Part shown: in pieces, positions 11,355-25,354 of the stretch
Layout of the letters: every line of letters starts with the position of its first letter
Numbering within the stretch: the stretch's first letter is position 1
Source: Chamaea fasciata
Taxonomy: Eukaryota > Chordata > Aves > Passeriformes > Sylviidae
DNA: 64,000 nt
Direction of reading: 5' to 3'
Assembly: GCA_029207755.1 (NCBI GenBank)
Contig: JARCOQ010000006.1
Location: forward strand, 15,846,890-15,910,889
Position numbers and translations under genes: made by a program
The notes under the pieces: model-generated
What the model was told of the DNA's origin: nothing
Database searches by the model: none
Seen by the model: the letters and a program-made list of their open reading frames with translations, nothing else

Positions 11355-11575
11355 ACTTCAGTTCCTTTCTGCCCTTAAAGATGTCCTATATGGCCTTGGA
11401 TGACTTTTAAATACTCAGAGAATGCAGTGCCAATGGCCAGACACCTCGGCTGGTGCTGAAGATATGCACCTTAATCCCTCTGTTCCCAAATCCTCCATTT
11501 GTAAAACGGAAAAACGAAGACAACTCTACTTGCCAGGATAAATGTTATGTAGTATAGCTGTTACTGTACTGAAGG
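11355..11575 (+). mobile_element. MIR/L2-like ancient SINE remnant
   Basis: Landmarks in MIR order are visible: 'tatggccttggatgactttt' (consensus GTGACCTTGGGCAAGTCACT), then after about 50 bases 'ccttaatccctctg', then 'cctccatttgtaaaacgg' (consensus CCTCATCTGTAAAATGGG), then 'ggataaatgttatgtagta' near the expected GGATTAAATGAGATAA. The spacer between the two halves is longer than in the consensus, so a small insertion is possible. This is the better of the two MIR-like remnants in the window. Confidence 0.6.
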
Positions 11576-14500
11576 GGTAGGAGAGAGAGCAAAGTACCTA
11601 AAATGGATATTTAACTCAATCCGTTTGAGAGACTGGTGATGGAGGGAAGCTCTGTCCTGTAGAGCACAATGATTGCGCTTCTATGTGTATTCTAATCAAT
11701 CTCCCTAAAATATAAAAAAAATATGGATAGAAATACTGAGCTTTTCTCTTCTGTAAGAGTTTTTTTGAAACAGACTATACGAAGTCATAGTTTACTGAAA
11801 TTCAGTGGGAACTAAATTCTGCTACTCTCCTTTGAAAATGCTCTGAAAAAATAAAGAATCAGCAAAAAAATCTGCTAATTGGAATTTGATTTTATGCATT
11901 CCTATATTTTTGGTTTTTTCAAAAACTTATTTATTATAATCAGTGAAAAGAAATCTTGATGAGAACTGTATTGGAATACTGATGGCTACTTATGCAACTG
12001 TGCATCCAATCTAATGTGTTACAATAGCTTTCCCGGCTGTCCTAATTTCTATTTAAGACTATCTTATTTCCTTTTCTGTTTTAATATTCCACCCCATCTT
12101 CAGCTTCATTGCACAATTTTAGATGGCTACCAAATTCAGAATGGTTTAACCTTATGCATTTTTAATGCCAGTTCTTCCTCCTCTGAGATACTGTGAATCA
12201 CCATGTTCTGTAATGGTGTCATTTTCTGGGTTATTTCTCATGTGAGGTGTTTGCTTTTCAGGCTCTAGGTAATGTCCAAGATGTCTGTTTTCTTTCTTCA
12301 ATCAATGTTTTCATTGCAAAAACATCTGGGCTGGCCCACTAGTTTAGCTTCTAGCTAGAAGTACTGGAAACTTGACTGTCAGACCTGTCATAAACTGGAA
12401 ATGCTCCTGTCTTTATGTTGACGTTGGCACTGAAACTGCTGCACTGAAACAATAAAAACTGGACCCAAAGGAAACAGGAAGTAAAATCGAGTTTTAGAGC
12501 AAAATGAGGAAAACTTGTTTCTATGAAACAGAGAACTCGTAATAAAAGTTCTACAGTTGTGACTTTTTTGGGGGAAGAAAGCCTTACATGAAACTGTTCT
12601 CTCAGTGGAAAGCCTTGCCAACCTTGGCAGAGAGCAGAATATCAAAATGTGTGGTGAGTTTCCGTTCTCTAAAAGTCAAACCACTGTATTTCTAGACACT
12701 GAATTACCACAACAGGCCCTGTCATTTCTGGGACCACTCTGTACCTCCTTTCTTACCTCGGGTTTGTCTTGTCCTTTTTAGATTAGGAAGCTCTCCTTTT
12801 TTGTTTTTTTTTTTCACATTTCTGACATCCAACTCCTTCTAGGTAGTACTGGAAACCAACTGCAGAAAATGTTGTGACATTAAAAAAGGAAAAATTCTGT
12901 TGTAATGGCAGTATCAGTTGAGGAATGTTAAGTGGTACTCCCTCGGTGCAACTCAGTAAAACAAAACAAGTAATGTTTTGACAAATACACAGAAGCAAGT
13001 TTGAACAGTTTTCCTTGTAGCTCTGAGGGTATATTTTGCAGAAAAAACAAGACAAGCATGGCTGAAATATTTTCAAACCTATTCATAGGGGAATATTAAT
13101 CTCCAGGAAGCACAATAAACACAGACTTTGATTTCCTTTTCCTTCCTTTTATAGACAACCCAAGAAATGCTGCAGAAAATGAGGAAACCAGAAGCCAGAC
13201 AGGAAGCAATATACAGAAAGTGATGCACTGCAGGTCTTGTTAGCATTAGATAACCATATGGCTCTACAGAAACCATAGAATAACAGCCATCCTAATTATA
13301 GATAAGTGATGAAAGGAAGCTTAACATTAACCCCATTAAAACAGCAGCTGAGGCGATCTCATCACAATGGAAAAATGCGGCAGGAGTGGAAAGGATGTCC
13401 TAGGTATAATACCTAAAAACCACAGAAATCTGTATTTGGTCTTACAACAGTTGTGCTAGCTTGATTTGATTTTAATGTACACTAACTTTGTTGCAGCTCT
13501 TGTCATAGTAACGGAGACACTAGTTCCTTGCCATGGATAGCATTTTTCAAACAGCTGCAAATTTTGCAACTTGCTGTTCATGTCTGATGATGTGTGCTAT
13601 ATGTTTGGGGTTTTTCTGCAATTATGACATTAATCAGCTTATTGAAATGCTAGATATTTCAATTTTAAGCTGTGCATACTTTTATGTGGGAGGCAATTCC
13701 TTTCCCTTTAGGCTATTTCCTGGGGCTAGGCACCATTTCAGGGTCTGCAGTAACCAAACTCCCGATGTCTTTGCTGACAGTATTCTAATATTGTAGCTTA
13801 TCCTTGTTTCACAGGGCTGAAAATCTTTTGTTTCAAAGTAGCTGGGGAAAGGTACCAGGAGAAACTGTCAAGTGTTTTCAGTGCTTTCCATGTCTTGACT
13901 TTGAACCTTTTCTAATCTATTCTGCATTGACTTTATCTAAGGAAAAAACCTCTGGCCCACAATACAGACTAAAGTTACACCAGAAATTTCTGGCATACAA
14001 TTTTTCCAGTAGAAGAGGCTTGAAATCTTAGCCAAGGAGTAATAACTCATGATGATTTTGTTTCTTTTCTGCTATAAAACTAGAAAATGGATGAATTTGC
14101 CTGCTAGTATACATCTACTCTGTGGAGATCCATATGATTACCCCTGTTTATATTCCTAAAAAATGAAAACGAACAAAAAAAGTCCTCTGTCTCTGACTGT
14201 TTATAAATGTAACTCGTATTTTCCCAACACTTCTGTCATATTCCTTATATCTATTTTCATATTTTGTGTTATGAGTAAGCAGCAAAAAAATTACCAGCTA
14301 TCACATGCTTCTACTGTGCTCTTGTTTATTTTTCTAAAAATGCATGATCCTTTCTGATTTCATTTTAGTCAGTTCTCAACAGACCATTGAGTAATGTCGA
14401 AACACAAGCTGGAGTTGCCCTGATGAGATTTTATTTGGATCTAGATCAAGTCAGCAATAAATTGTTATTCATGCTGTATTAGAGAATGAGTCAGTACTTC

Positions 14501-15907
14501 GGATTTGACAGGATTAATTCCCTAAGCAGTTTTAGATTTTGGCTGTAAAATACCTAGAAAAAAAGAATCTGAAAATCTTTTGTGAATACTGTCCAGCATC
14601 AGTGGTCATGAAATATGTAGATTCACTTGTCGTGAAGTTTAAGTAAAAAGAGATTGTAAGGAATTCCATTTCTCCTCTAATCAAATCCTGTCATGAAATA
14701 TCTTCAAGTTTTGAAGTAAGGTTCAGGCTTGATTAGCTAATGACATTTTCAGTTGGCTTGATGGAGAAGGAAGTGGGTCAGAGTACCTGGATGATGTCAT
14801 AACAGATTTCTGATTTCAGAGAGATACACTGGGCCTTGTAAACTGGGTTATCATGCTTATGTGAGCTAATTCCTAAAGTCACACTTAAATGGGTATTTCA
14901 GTACTTCAGGGAATTACTGCAGTGTTTAGACCTCTGCCAGGAGTACAGAGGCTAGCCAACTACTCTGGTGCAAGAATTATCTCAAAGAAATATTCCAGTC
15001 TATATTTGTGTGCCAAAATGTAAAATAATGAGCCAGTTCCCAGGAACTAAGGAAATTGATGAAGGTAATATAGTATTAGATTGCTGCCTTCTGGAATCTA
15101 ACAGAGGTGGAATCTTGCACAGGTTTTTACTCCAGGAATTTTCCGCTGTACCTACCAAAAGGATCCTCACTTTGAGAGAACTCAAGAAAACAGCTCCTTC
15201 AGTACTCATGCCTCTTGCAGTCATACAAAAGAAAGTAACCAAAATGAACGGGTTAATGTACTCTGATCAACATCACATGAGGTCACAATGCATTTCAGCA
15301 GAATCACATTTGACCTTTAAATAATTCTATAAACAGTGTCTGTATAATGTTAAGAGATGTTCTGTAACAGAAAAAGCAAAAGATCATTAAAATTTTGTAC
15401 AAACTGTTTGGACATATAAAGCAACTGCTTGGTTGTGGTCATCTCAGTCGGAATCTGCCTGGTTTTCAGACCTTGTGTGACTCTGTGCAGCACTGGTAAC
15501 ATTGAGTAGATTGCTCCTTCTTTCTGTTTAGGTTTTCTGGTGCCTTTTTTTTTAAAAAAAAAACCCCTTTGTTTTGTTTTTCTTTATTTTTTTAAAAATT
15601 AATTTCTATAGTGAATTTGATATTGTGAGTCTGAACAACATATAGTTGTTGTGAATACCTGAGGGCATTAATCGTTGTTATGGCCCTGCCACCAGTACAT
15701 GAGATCTCTATCCACACCCACTGCTTGTGGACTCAGGGGCTCCTTTTCAACTCCACCTTTGCAGAGAGGAAATTAGACATTTCTTTTTGGGAGGACCTAA
15801 TCTATTATATGAAATAAAACTAAATTAAATTTAGATACCCATCAAGCTTCAAAACAATCTTCTTTGATTATTGTTTGGAAACTTGTGAACCCTTTGGTGA
15901 TTCCAGG
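11576..15907. other. Unassigned AT-rich DNA
   Basis: No recognisable gene or repeat in about 4.3 kb. The largest frame is 118 codons at 14,968-15,324 (plus), which starts with GTG; it shows no domain and a minus frame overlaps it. Mixed poly-T/poly-A low complexity lies at 15,546-15,600. Confidence 0.55.
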
Positions 15908-16050
15908 CTCATAGAATACCTCAAGTTGGAAGGGACCCATAAGAATCATGGAGTCCAACTCCTCACTCCTTGCATGACTACCTGAAGCATAGAATACAGC
16001 GTCACTGTATGCTCAGCTCTGCTGCTGCAATTCAGACACTACGGCTGTAT
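15908..16050 (-). mobile_element. CR1 LINE 3' fragment, antisense
   Basis: The plus strand reads as the reverse complement of a CR1 3' end: 'catagaatacctcaagttgg', 'aagggacccataagaatcat' and 'gagtccaactcct'. The next 60 to 80 bases match the expected continuation only loosely, so the right boundary is approximate. The 'cctcaagttggaagggaccc' variant is of the same CR1 subtype as the expected 3' end of the 25,355 copy and differs from the 'gggttggaagggatctta' type at 40,791. Confidence 0.8.
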
Positions 16051-19000
16051 CAGATTCTGTTTCCAGAATTCTTAGCTCATTGTACATGGCCTGTGTTTCT
16101 GGTCAGATAATCATGACTTTTCTCAACTGAACCATAAGGGTAGTTTGGAAGATATCATGAAGTGTTACCTGAATTTTACTGGAAGTTTTTCATTAAGTAC
16201 TCCAACTCAGAAAAAAGCAATTATGTCATCACTACTGCAAAAATTTTCTCCGTGAAAATCTTGCTTTCTGTTACTCAGCAGTCTTCACAATTTTCATATA
16301 AAGCATTTTGGAGTACTTAATACATATTAAATATTTTTTGGATACCTTATTTCATTACCCATACTAAGACTCAAGGCAAAACTTCGAAATAGTGTCCCAC
16401 AACAGCTGCATACGAAGGAGAAGCCCATGCATTTTCATAACTAATGACCAAGCAGCAAGATATAGGAAATTTGCTCTGGATTTGTCTGGAGTTATATCAT
16501 GTGTTGGCAACTTTTAAAAATGTCAGTATAGGTTGGCTTGCGTCAGGAGTCCTCAACATGAGAACAAAGTGTTCTCCTGCTCCTGCTATATTTTCTCACT
16601 GCTGTATGTGACACTTTCTGTGCAGATTTTCCTCCTCAAATAAATCTCAAAGTTTTTTCAATACCCAAGAGTTTTTACTCAAACTCTTAATAAAAGTGGA
16701 AGACAAACCCCCCCACAATTAATTGCTCCATCACCATTTTTGTCATTCAGCATCAGTACAAGACTTTGGTTCAATTACAGTGTATATTTCCAATTCATGT
16801 TATACACAGTTGTCATCAGGAGACCTTTCCCCAGACTATGAGGATGGGCTGTACAAGCACTTTCACCATCCAAAATGGTTCATTAAGTGCAGTTAGATAC
16901 TCTTGCAGTTTATCATCTTCACGAATCAGACTAAGATTGGACTTCATCTGACTTGCCTTAAATTTCCAAATGGTTTTGGGGGTATAAAGTGTTCTAAAAT
17001 TTTATTTTCATCCCAAACAGGAACTGTGAGTTGCAAATTTGACATATATAAAACAATTATTTAGCAAAATCAATTCAGAAATGTTACAATATCCCTAAGA
17101 AGTAGGAAGGTACAACAGTATTATATCAAGGAATTATTTATATGCCCCTGGTTATGGCTCAGGTACACTTCTCTCTGCAGCCCTTTTTCATAGTATTATA
17201 TTTTCCTATCCCATTAAGGACTATTTTCTTTAGTATTCCACTATATTGTGTGCTTTTTGGCATATGGGTTTTGATTTGTCATTTAAACTTTACTACATTT
17301 TGTTCATTATACTGCTAATATTATGAAACACATCATTATACTCATACCAAGTGTCACAGCTCCAGAAGATCAAATCTCACCAGTCTTGTGTCTGAAAATC
17401 AGCTCTGAATCAACCAACACAAAGAGTACTTCTCTTACTGCTCTGCCCTTCCCCCGACTGCCACAAAAGATGCTAATATGGTTCTGCTCTTTTTTCCATT
17501 CTTTCATCCATGGGAGAACTTTGTTATGTGGGTTTTACATTTGTCTGCTGGATTATTTTCTGTGGCATACAGCTCAGGAAATGCCACTTCCATCCCTCTC
17601 TGGATTCTTCTTGTCTGAAAAGCAAACAAACAACCCCAAACTTCTTAATCTTCGCGATTGCTAAATTTCACCTCAATACAAGATTTTCCTTAATTGACAC
17701 ATAAATATTTATGTATAATTTTAATGAATACTGAAGTGAACACTTGCACTTTCCATAGTATTATTGTAAATAAAAATTGCTCTATACAGTGTTTGTTTTC
17801 TATTGAGCACCCTTGTAGGATTTATGATTATTATTGCATTTTAATTCTTTTAATTGTGCCCTTAAAACTGCTTTTTATCCATTCTGTGTTTGCATTGTCC
17901 CTTCAAAATATAGTCATGCTGCCAGTGAGTTATGAAAATTACCACTGATGATACTTACATATTATGTAAGTACTTATTTACTTACTATATTAATAGTACT
18001 ATGTTGTCAACACACTGCTGCTTTATTAGAGAGAAGCTGGTGCTCCAATAGTATCTCATTCTACCTGATAGAGTGAGGAGTGTGGATATTTTTTTTTGTT
18101 TTTTGGTAACAATATGAATTTTATGAAGGATGCTACCTTTTATAGTCATACCTATATTACAGTGGCTACAACTCATGTTTCCTGAACAAGCTTTACATTA
18201 TCTGCTGGGATAAACATGACAGTACAGCACAGAGCAGTTACATACCAGCCGTTCAAATTTATACTAAAGATGCCAAGTGTTTCTTACAGTCAAAAATGAG
18301 CTCAATGCTTCTGCTGGCTCATGCATGTGTATCAGCAGAATTGACACCCAACCACTTGTGAAGGTGGGCTACATGGACTTTGGGGTCTTTCAGGAATATT
18401 TCATATTTCATTTTCTTCACTATATGACTACCACCATTGCAAGGAGTGGGTTGATGTAATTGAATCTGAAATTATTAAACTGAATGAAAAGTCTTGAAAT
18501 TTGAAAAATAATGCCTCTGAGGCATTCTTATTTGTGGTAGAGGTTGGTTGTCCCATTTCACTTCTGTCTGCAGTCCTACAGTTTTCTGTAGGAGGAAATA
18601 ACAGCATAAACTCACAGGCAAACTGAGTAGTAACTGAGAAAATTGAACAAGTAGATGGAATAAGGGAATGAAAAGAAACATACAGTCCCTCCCTAAAACT
18701 AGCAAAAGTCTGACAGTCCTGTTGTAAGTATTGAAAACAAGTAGAGTACAAGATAGAAAGAGATGGAAAGCTTAAAGGAGAAAGCTCCAGTGGCATATTA
18801 CCTTGTTGACCTCCATCAACCAGCAATCACCTCAGAATTTAACCTCCATCTCAGAAAATTTTTCTAGAGAGATGAAAGGCCCATTTCCCTTCCTTTTGAT
18901 TAAACCTCAGGAAGGAGCATGAGCAGATCAAAATGCTGAGAGATCATGTCAGCTTGTCCCATTTGGGTCAGTTCTTCCCCCTGCCAGCGCAGGTGGATGG

Positions 19001-20602
19001 CTGCTTTGTACTGTAAGCTGGTGGAATGAACGACAGTGTGGAAAGAGTGGAACCTCCTGTACTGGCCATCAGATGGACTGAGAAACCTTAGGAGGCTTCA
19101 TTTGTAACTGTTGCCCAGATGCTTAACCCAATCTACAGGAAGCATGCAAATGCTGGAAGAGAAAGGCAGGAATTAACCTTCTCTGTGTATGGTATGTTAG
19201 GGTGGACCTTGTCCGTCCGGCTGCTCCTGTCTTGGCCATACATCTTTTTCAAGGTGGAGATCTGAGAAACAAGACTTTTGCATGTAGCAATTGTTTTAGG
19301 TTGTCTTTATAGATCCATATGTAAAGATTACTTATCATGAGAACACATAGTATTTCAAATGTAATTTGTAAAAAGTGTTGTAATTGAGTTTATTTCAGTA
19401 TTTCTGACATTCTTACAAACAATATTGAATAAGCCCTTCTGTAGGCAAGTCTAGAGAAAACATGTGGTCTAACCAGAACAGACCCTCCTGCAAACAACTC
19501 CAGGAGTCATCTTGACTTGCTGTGCTTCAGCTTTCAGTAAACTTAAAGTGCTTAACACTACTCAGGGTTATGGCAAATAACTGAAGAATAATCATGTGAA
19601 GATGCATATCACTGTATCCATCCCATAATTAATAACATTCAGGTGACCTCAGTCACTTCATTTAATGAATGATTTCACATCGCAAGCACTCGCAACTATT
19701 TAGCATTTGAAATATGTTAATGTTCTGAACATTTGATGGTAGAAGAACACTTGAATAATTTACCATAAATATTTTTCAAACATTTTATTTTTGTTACCAA
19801 ACCAGGCATGGGCCATTTTCTGCATCATATTGCCTAAAACTGCAGCTGCATATCACAAACAAAAGAGGATTAATGTCAGAGTAGCATATTTCTGAATTTG
19901 CATATAATCTCTTTCACTTGCTGTCAGACACCAGGCAGCTGGTATGTCTTTTGGGAAAGGTGTACAGTTTCCTTTTAAACAAACATGCTGACTAAAGTGC
20001 TGGAAATTATTTATTTAGTAATTTACATTAGCACCTCGACACTGCAGTATTTACTGTATGTCTGAAAAACAAACTATGAACAAAGTACTGATGAAACCTG
20101 TGTGTTAAATATTCCCAGTTTCCTGTAAGTTAAAAATGTTTCAAATCAGGTAGGTGTATACCATTTATCATGATGCTCTGATGGACTGCTGGCAGAAGAC
20201 TTGGCCAGCTACAAAAAATCTGCCATGAAAATACTTTTTCTGAAACCTGGAAAATTCAAGCCTTGAGTCACAGGAGTGACATGGTAGAACTAAATTCTAC
20301 TATAGGATGTAGAAGAGTTAGCGAGCTCGCACATAAATTGATTTCTTTTAGCAACTGAAAGAATGAGAAATTCTACATCTACACCAGGGGGAAATAGTTG
20401 CAGTCTTCAGGCACACAAAATGGAAAATATCTCCATACCTTCTGGCACTCTGAGGGCACTATGTTACTTACGCAACGTGGCATTCAACCACACTGCAAAA
20501 TGCCAGCAAGAGAAAAAAGAGGAATTGTTTTCTTTTTCCCTACAGTTATTGAATTAATTCACTAAACATCTATAGTTCCTCAAAGAAAGGAAAACAAGTC
20601 TA
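16051..20602. other. Unassigned AT-rich DNA
   Basis: About 4.5 kb without a recognised gene. Frames at 17,323-17,664 (plus, 113 aa) and 18,428-18,826 (minus, 132 aa) show no known domain. At about 18,840-19,260 the sequence is somewhat GC-richer and could be an old unrecognised repeat or conserved element. Confidence 0.55.
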
Positions 20603-21205
20603 TCACAGAATAAGAACCATATAATGGCTTGGATTAGAAGGGACTTTAAAGATCATCTAGTTCCAATGTCCATGCTGTGGGCAAGGACACACTAGACCAG
20701 ATTGCCCAGAGCCTCATGCAACATGTTCTTGAACACTTCCCCGGATGGGGAATCCACAGCTTCTCTGGGTAACCTTTTCCAGTGCCTTACCACCCTCACA
20801 GTAAAAAAATTTTTCCTGATATCTAATCTAAACCTACTCTCTTTCAGTTTAAGTCCATTTCTCCTTGTCCTGTCATTGCATGCTCTCATAAAATGTCTCT
20901 CCCATCTTTCTTAAAGTCTTCCTTCAGATACTAGCAGGACACAATTAGGCCACCCCAGGTCCTTTACTTGTCAAGGCTGAACAATCCCAGTTCTCCCAGC
21001 CTTTCCTCACAGGAGAGATCCTCCATCCCTCTGATCATCTTCATGGCTGTCTTCTAAAGTCACTCCAACAGGTCCGTGTCCTTCCTGTGCTGGAGACCTC
21101 AGAGCTGGATGCAGCACTGCAGGTGGGGCTCTCACCAGAGAAGAGAGTCAGAATCACCTCCCTTATCCTGCTGCCCACTCTGTTTTGGATGCAGCCCAGC
21201 AGAGG
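20603..21205 (-). mobile_element. CR1 LINE, 5'-truncated, about 600 bp, antisense
   Basis: The longest young-type CR1 copy here. It is read on the minus strand, with its 3' end at the left ('tcacagaataagaacc...'). Landmarks on the plus strand include 'aagatcatctagttcca', 'gaacacttcc', 'tccacagcttctctgggtaa', 'agtgccttaccaccctcac', 'ctctgatcatcttcatgg' and 'cagagctggatgcagcac'. Within it, 20,692-20,889 (minus) still encodes a 65-aa remnant of the ORF2 C-terminus, with the typical tail RLPREAVDSPSGEVFKNML followed by LGNLV. In full-length copies ORF2 encodes the endonuclease and reverse transcriptase; both domains are absent here because of 5' truncation. Confidence 0.95.
20692..20889 (-). pseudogene. 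CR1 ORF2 C-terminal remnant
   Basis: A 65-codon frame inside the CR1 copy. It carries the well-conserved end of CR1 ORF2: an RFRLDIRKNFFTVRVVRHWK block, then RLPREAVDSPSGEVFKN, ending LGNLV and a stop. The reverse transcriptase and endonuclease parts lie upstream in intact elements and are missing, so it cannot act on its own. Confidence 0.85.
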
Positions 21206-24200
21206 TCCTTAAACAAAGAAAAAAACCCCAGAAATTTATATTCCTGGAAAAGCTGAACCTATGTATGTTTTGGTAGAAGGATATTGCAACTCCTTTTGGG
21301 GAAAATTTATGGCACAGATAGAGATATCTTCCATTTCGTGTGCTGAAATATTTCTGTTTTAAATGACACACAGGTGCTTAAAAATGAGAATAGACTGACC
21401 AATGATGACCTGTATTGTGAAAATTAAGTGTTTTAATGTGCTTTCTTATTTTTCCTGAATTTCTGTATATACCAGGCCATATTTAGCTCATAAATAGGTG
21501 TATGACAGAGTACTGGACAGGAGAAGGGAGGCACTGCAAGTCTGTATAATTTCTGAATGCTTTAGAGCCATCTTACTTGTTCAGTCCATTACAAGAAGGC
21601 CATAAAGTTATATTCATTTTTTGCATTGAAAATGTGAAGCACATGAGCAAATTTCCTTTGATTCTTGATACTTTTCAGAATGGAATCCTACTGTTGTTGA
21701 AAATCCTAACCAATAGCAGTTTTTTTGCAGTCAGTCGATAATCTTTTCCAGGATCTTGATTGGAAATTTTTAAATCTTTTGATTTTAACTAATAATTGAA
21801 ATATTTTTTGGTGTTTGGCCAATATTTTTGTCCTCACATATTAATATGGTCAACATGCCAAGCATCTCACAATGAAGGCATTTTCCCCTAAAGATTTTCC
21901 CTGATAAAGCAGTTCAGTTCTAATGTGGCTTCATAAAGTGGTGTAGCAATGTTTGAAGATGAAAAAAAAAAGAATCGGTGTCTTCTGCTATTTCTTCCCA
22001 TTCTAGATGGGGATACGATAACAGATCTTACCTCTTTACGAAGGCAGTGGATTTTAAGGACTTGACTTGTACAAAATGCAGCCTTGTTTCTCTACAATTT
22101 TGACAGTAAAAGTGTGATTTATGCATTTTTGCTGATGGATGAATATGTAGGCGTATCACACTTTACAAGTTTGCTGGTTGTCCACACAAAATAAACATAC
22201 TTTTGCTAAGGGATAAATGCAAATAGAATTGAAATTGAGTGTCAGAATCTGGCAGGGAATTAAGACATTATGGGCAGAAAAGAAAGGTTTCATGATTTTC
22301 TGTTTAGGTGAGTCGGTGAAGAAAGAGCTTTACTTTGGCAGAAAATCTCCAACCAAAACCATCTAGCCAGACAACCAACCAAAAAATCCCACCAAAACAA
22401 GCCAAACCAAACCCTGAAAATTTCGTATTTTGTTTATAGTACTTGCCTGACGTTTCCTTTCTGATCCATAAAACTAAGCTAACTATAGTCAAATGAATTT
22501 GGGTGCTGTACTCCAACGAAACAAGATTCAAGGTCTAAAAATGAGATTTAAGATTTCTCTGTTTCTATAAATTAGTTTATAAATTAGTAAGACAGATTTG
22601 TTTTCATTTAGGGCCATTTTCTTTTTCTACTTTTTTGATCTTGTGTCATATTCATGTGTATCCTAAAAACTCTTACAAAAAAAGGCAATTAATATTCTAT
22701 CATCAGATGGATGCTTTTTGAATATAAAACATTGCACAGAAAACAAGTAAAGTAGATAAGAAACAGAAACTGTTTCTCTTCATAATGTTGTAGTTGAAGT
22801 TGCAAATTGAATGAGAAGTCTAACTACATGATTATATTCAGATGCTAAGCAAACAGACTTTAGGTCCTCTGTATTGCATTTGAAAACTCCCTAAACTTGT
22901 TTCCCAGATCCCAAGGCAAAGATATATGTTGTGTATCCAACAGTGTGATTTTGCTGGCAATAAAAGTACTAATAGTGAAGTTCCTGCACATGGTGAATCC
23001 AAGATCACTGGAGATGCTTTCAGTTTACTTTCCTGTATGCTGAAGACGTGTAATGAAACACACAGAAAAAACAATCCTGCTTTAATCACTGAATTTCAAC
23101 TACCCGTATGAAAAGTGCCAAATGCTTTCATCACTGGACAATGTCTTTGAATTGTCTGCTGGATGATGTATATTTAGCAGCGTTAACTCACTGCTTCAAG
23201 CAGCCAATGTACTTGGATCTGACCACCTGGCTCTTGCATTTCTCAGACCCTTGCTACAAATCCAGATTTGATTTACAGACTATAGATATTCTACTCTGAA
23301 GCAGATATTTCTTAAAAACCTTAAATAATATCAGCCTGAAAAAATAAGGGAAATCCATGATTAAGTCTGTCGTCTCATCCATCTGTTATACTCTGCAGAG
23401 GGATGTGTAAGGTTTGAGAAGAATGTCGATATATGATACTAAGCATATCCTGTGAGATGTATCCTGCAGAAATATTCCTGAAAGGCAAGAATACTCACCA
23501 GGAAATTCGGTTATGCATTTGCCATAGACTCAAGGCTCTGCAAAGACTCCATGTTTTCACTTATGACAGTGCATGAGGGGGCAGTTTCTGAAATACTTGG
23601 ATGTGTCATGAATCATATATTTAGTTGTGAGGTTACTCACACATGCATTGGAAATGGAGGCTAGCCAATAGATATATTAGTAATTGCTTTAAATAGTAAT
23701 TCAGGATTAAAAGAAAAAATAAAAAATAAACCATGGCTCAGCCTGCACTGGCAAATTGCCTTATTGACATACTATGTATGAACATGCTATGATCTGGTCC
23801 CACCATTTGCCCCATGTACTGTTTTTACAGTGCCCAAAATGTCGGGGAAACATTTCCTCTGAGCAGCTGTTTTGTTTTCTTATGTGTGTGTATAAGAGCA
23901 GTTCTTAAGACAGAAAAGTGAGCTTAAGGCATTATTATGTGGTTCTAGATAAATGAATCAGCAATTTTCAGTTGTCACCTGCATTTTCTTGGGAAAAAAG
24001 AAAGTTTCTTTCAAAGTGGAGAATTTTCATGTTTGTTTTCTGATTGAAAGAGAATTTTTTGAAAGTCTGATGTTTCATAAATTAACATGGTACGCCATCT
24101 ACCATTATATTTTGTGCTGGTAAATGTTTCCCATTACTTTTGTTGTTCAGCCAGAAAGCTGCATTTCTTCATCCATCATGAGGGCAGAGTTGAGGTTAGG

Positions 24201-25354
24201 TCAAACAGTGCGTGCAAAGTGTTTTTCAACTGTTGTTTAGGCAAGCTTTAGCTATTTCTGCAGCTGATTTAGAGTTCTTTGATCTGCCTCATTCACTATA
24301 AATATAGAGAAGATGTAACCATGATCAAGGCTGCAAACGAAATATGCTGACCTTAGTTACCTCTGGGCTAAAATAATGATGGGAGGCAGGAAAAGAAAGA
24401 AAGCAGGAACAATGAATTGAAGTATAAAGAATCTGATTCTTCACTTATACAAACTTGTTCCAGTGAATTCCACCTAATTCAGTGAATTTACTTCTGATTT
24501 ACAGTGGTGTGTGAGAGAATAAAAGCGAGCTTCATGTAATTGCAAAGAAAACTAAAAGGAAACATGACTAATGTTCTACATTTCTCTTGTACCACAAATA
24601 ATTTAGATTAAATATATTACAATAGATTGGACCAGGGAAACATTTGGATAAAAGACTTCTTCATGAAACCTAGGGTCTATACAATAATGTGTGATTTAGT
24701 GAAAAATACTCTCATGTGAACACTAAGCCCATTAATTTTCCTCTGCAGTGCTCATTGCCTTTCACTGTCAGACAGAGAATGGTCCAGCACCGTGGTAAAT
24801 TTTAACATGACAATTTTTCTTTCATCTATTTCTCGATGTAGTTTTTAATTCCTGAAGCTAATTTGCTAATGTTACTCTGTTTCACCAAAGAAGCAAAATT
24901 TTCATTGATTGGAGAAACACTTTTTATAGCTTTGGTGTGTCTGGCAATAAACATTGGGAAAGAAGTTGGGTTAAAGACCCAGTCCCCTTTTGGAAGATGG
25001 AAAAAACCCCAACAACTAAAGGTTGACAAGATCAGAAACACATTTGAAATTCAACAGGCTCTGTTAGTATAGAAATCAATGATCTGAAATCAAGTATCTT
25101 CTAATGCAGTTGACTTTTATTACACTGTACATGACTGATTCTGACCTTTTGGGAAGGTTCAAAGCTCACAATTTGCTATTCAGTTCATTCTGTGCTGTCC
25201 AGTGTCTGGTGTGGTTTCCTTCCTTTTGTAGACAAGGCACATTCCTCTACCTTGCATGCTAACAGTGTTTTCTAAACCTGTTTTCCCTTGTTGTTCAAGA
25301 CTTTATCCTTTTTATTCATGTGACTGCTCCTCTCCGCAGTAGTTTGGCCTATCT
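21206..25354. other. Unassigned DNA with a C/A-rich low-complexity patch
   Basis: No gene is recognised in about 4.1 kb. At 22,349-22,415 there is A/C-rich low complexity ('ccaaccaaaaaatccc', 'caagccaaaccaaaccc'), which creates the minus frame at 22,304-22,531. A weaker CTCF-like match lies on the minus strand at 24,091-24,105. Frames near 24,826-25,072 overlap on both strands without domains. Confidence 0.5.

Noticed and set aside
14968..15324. 118-aa plus frame starting with GTG
   Set aside because: No domain or gene context, overlapped by an 80-aa minus frame; a GTG start is implausible in a vertebrate.
18428..18826. 132-aa minus frame
   Set aside because: No known domain, and a second minus frame overlaps it in another register; treated as chance.
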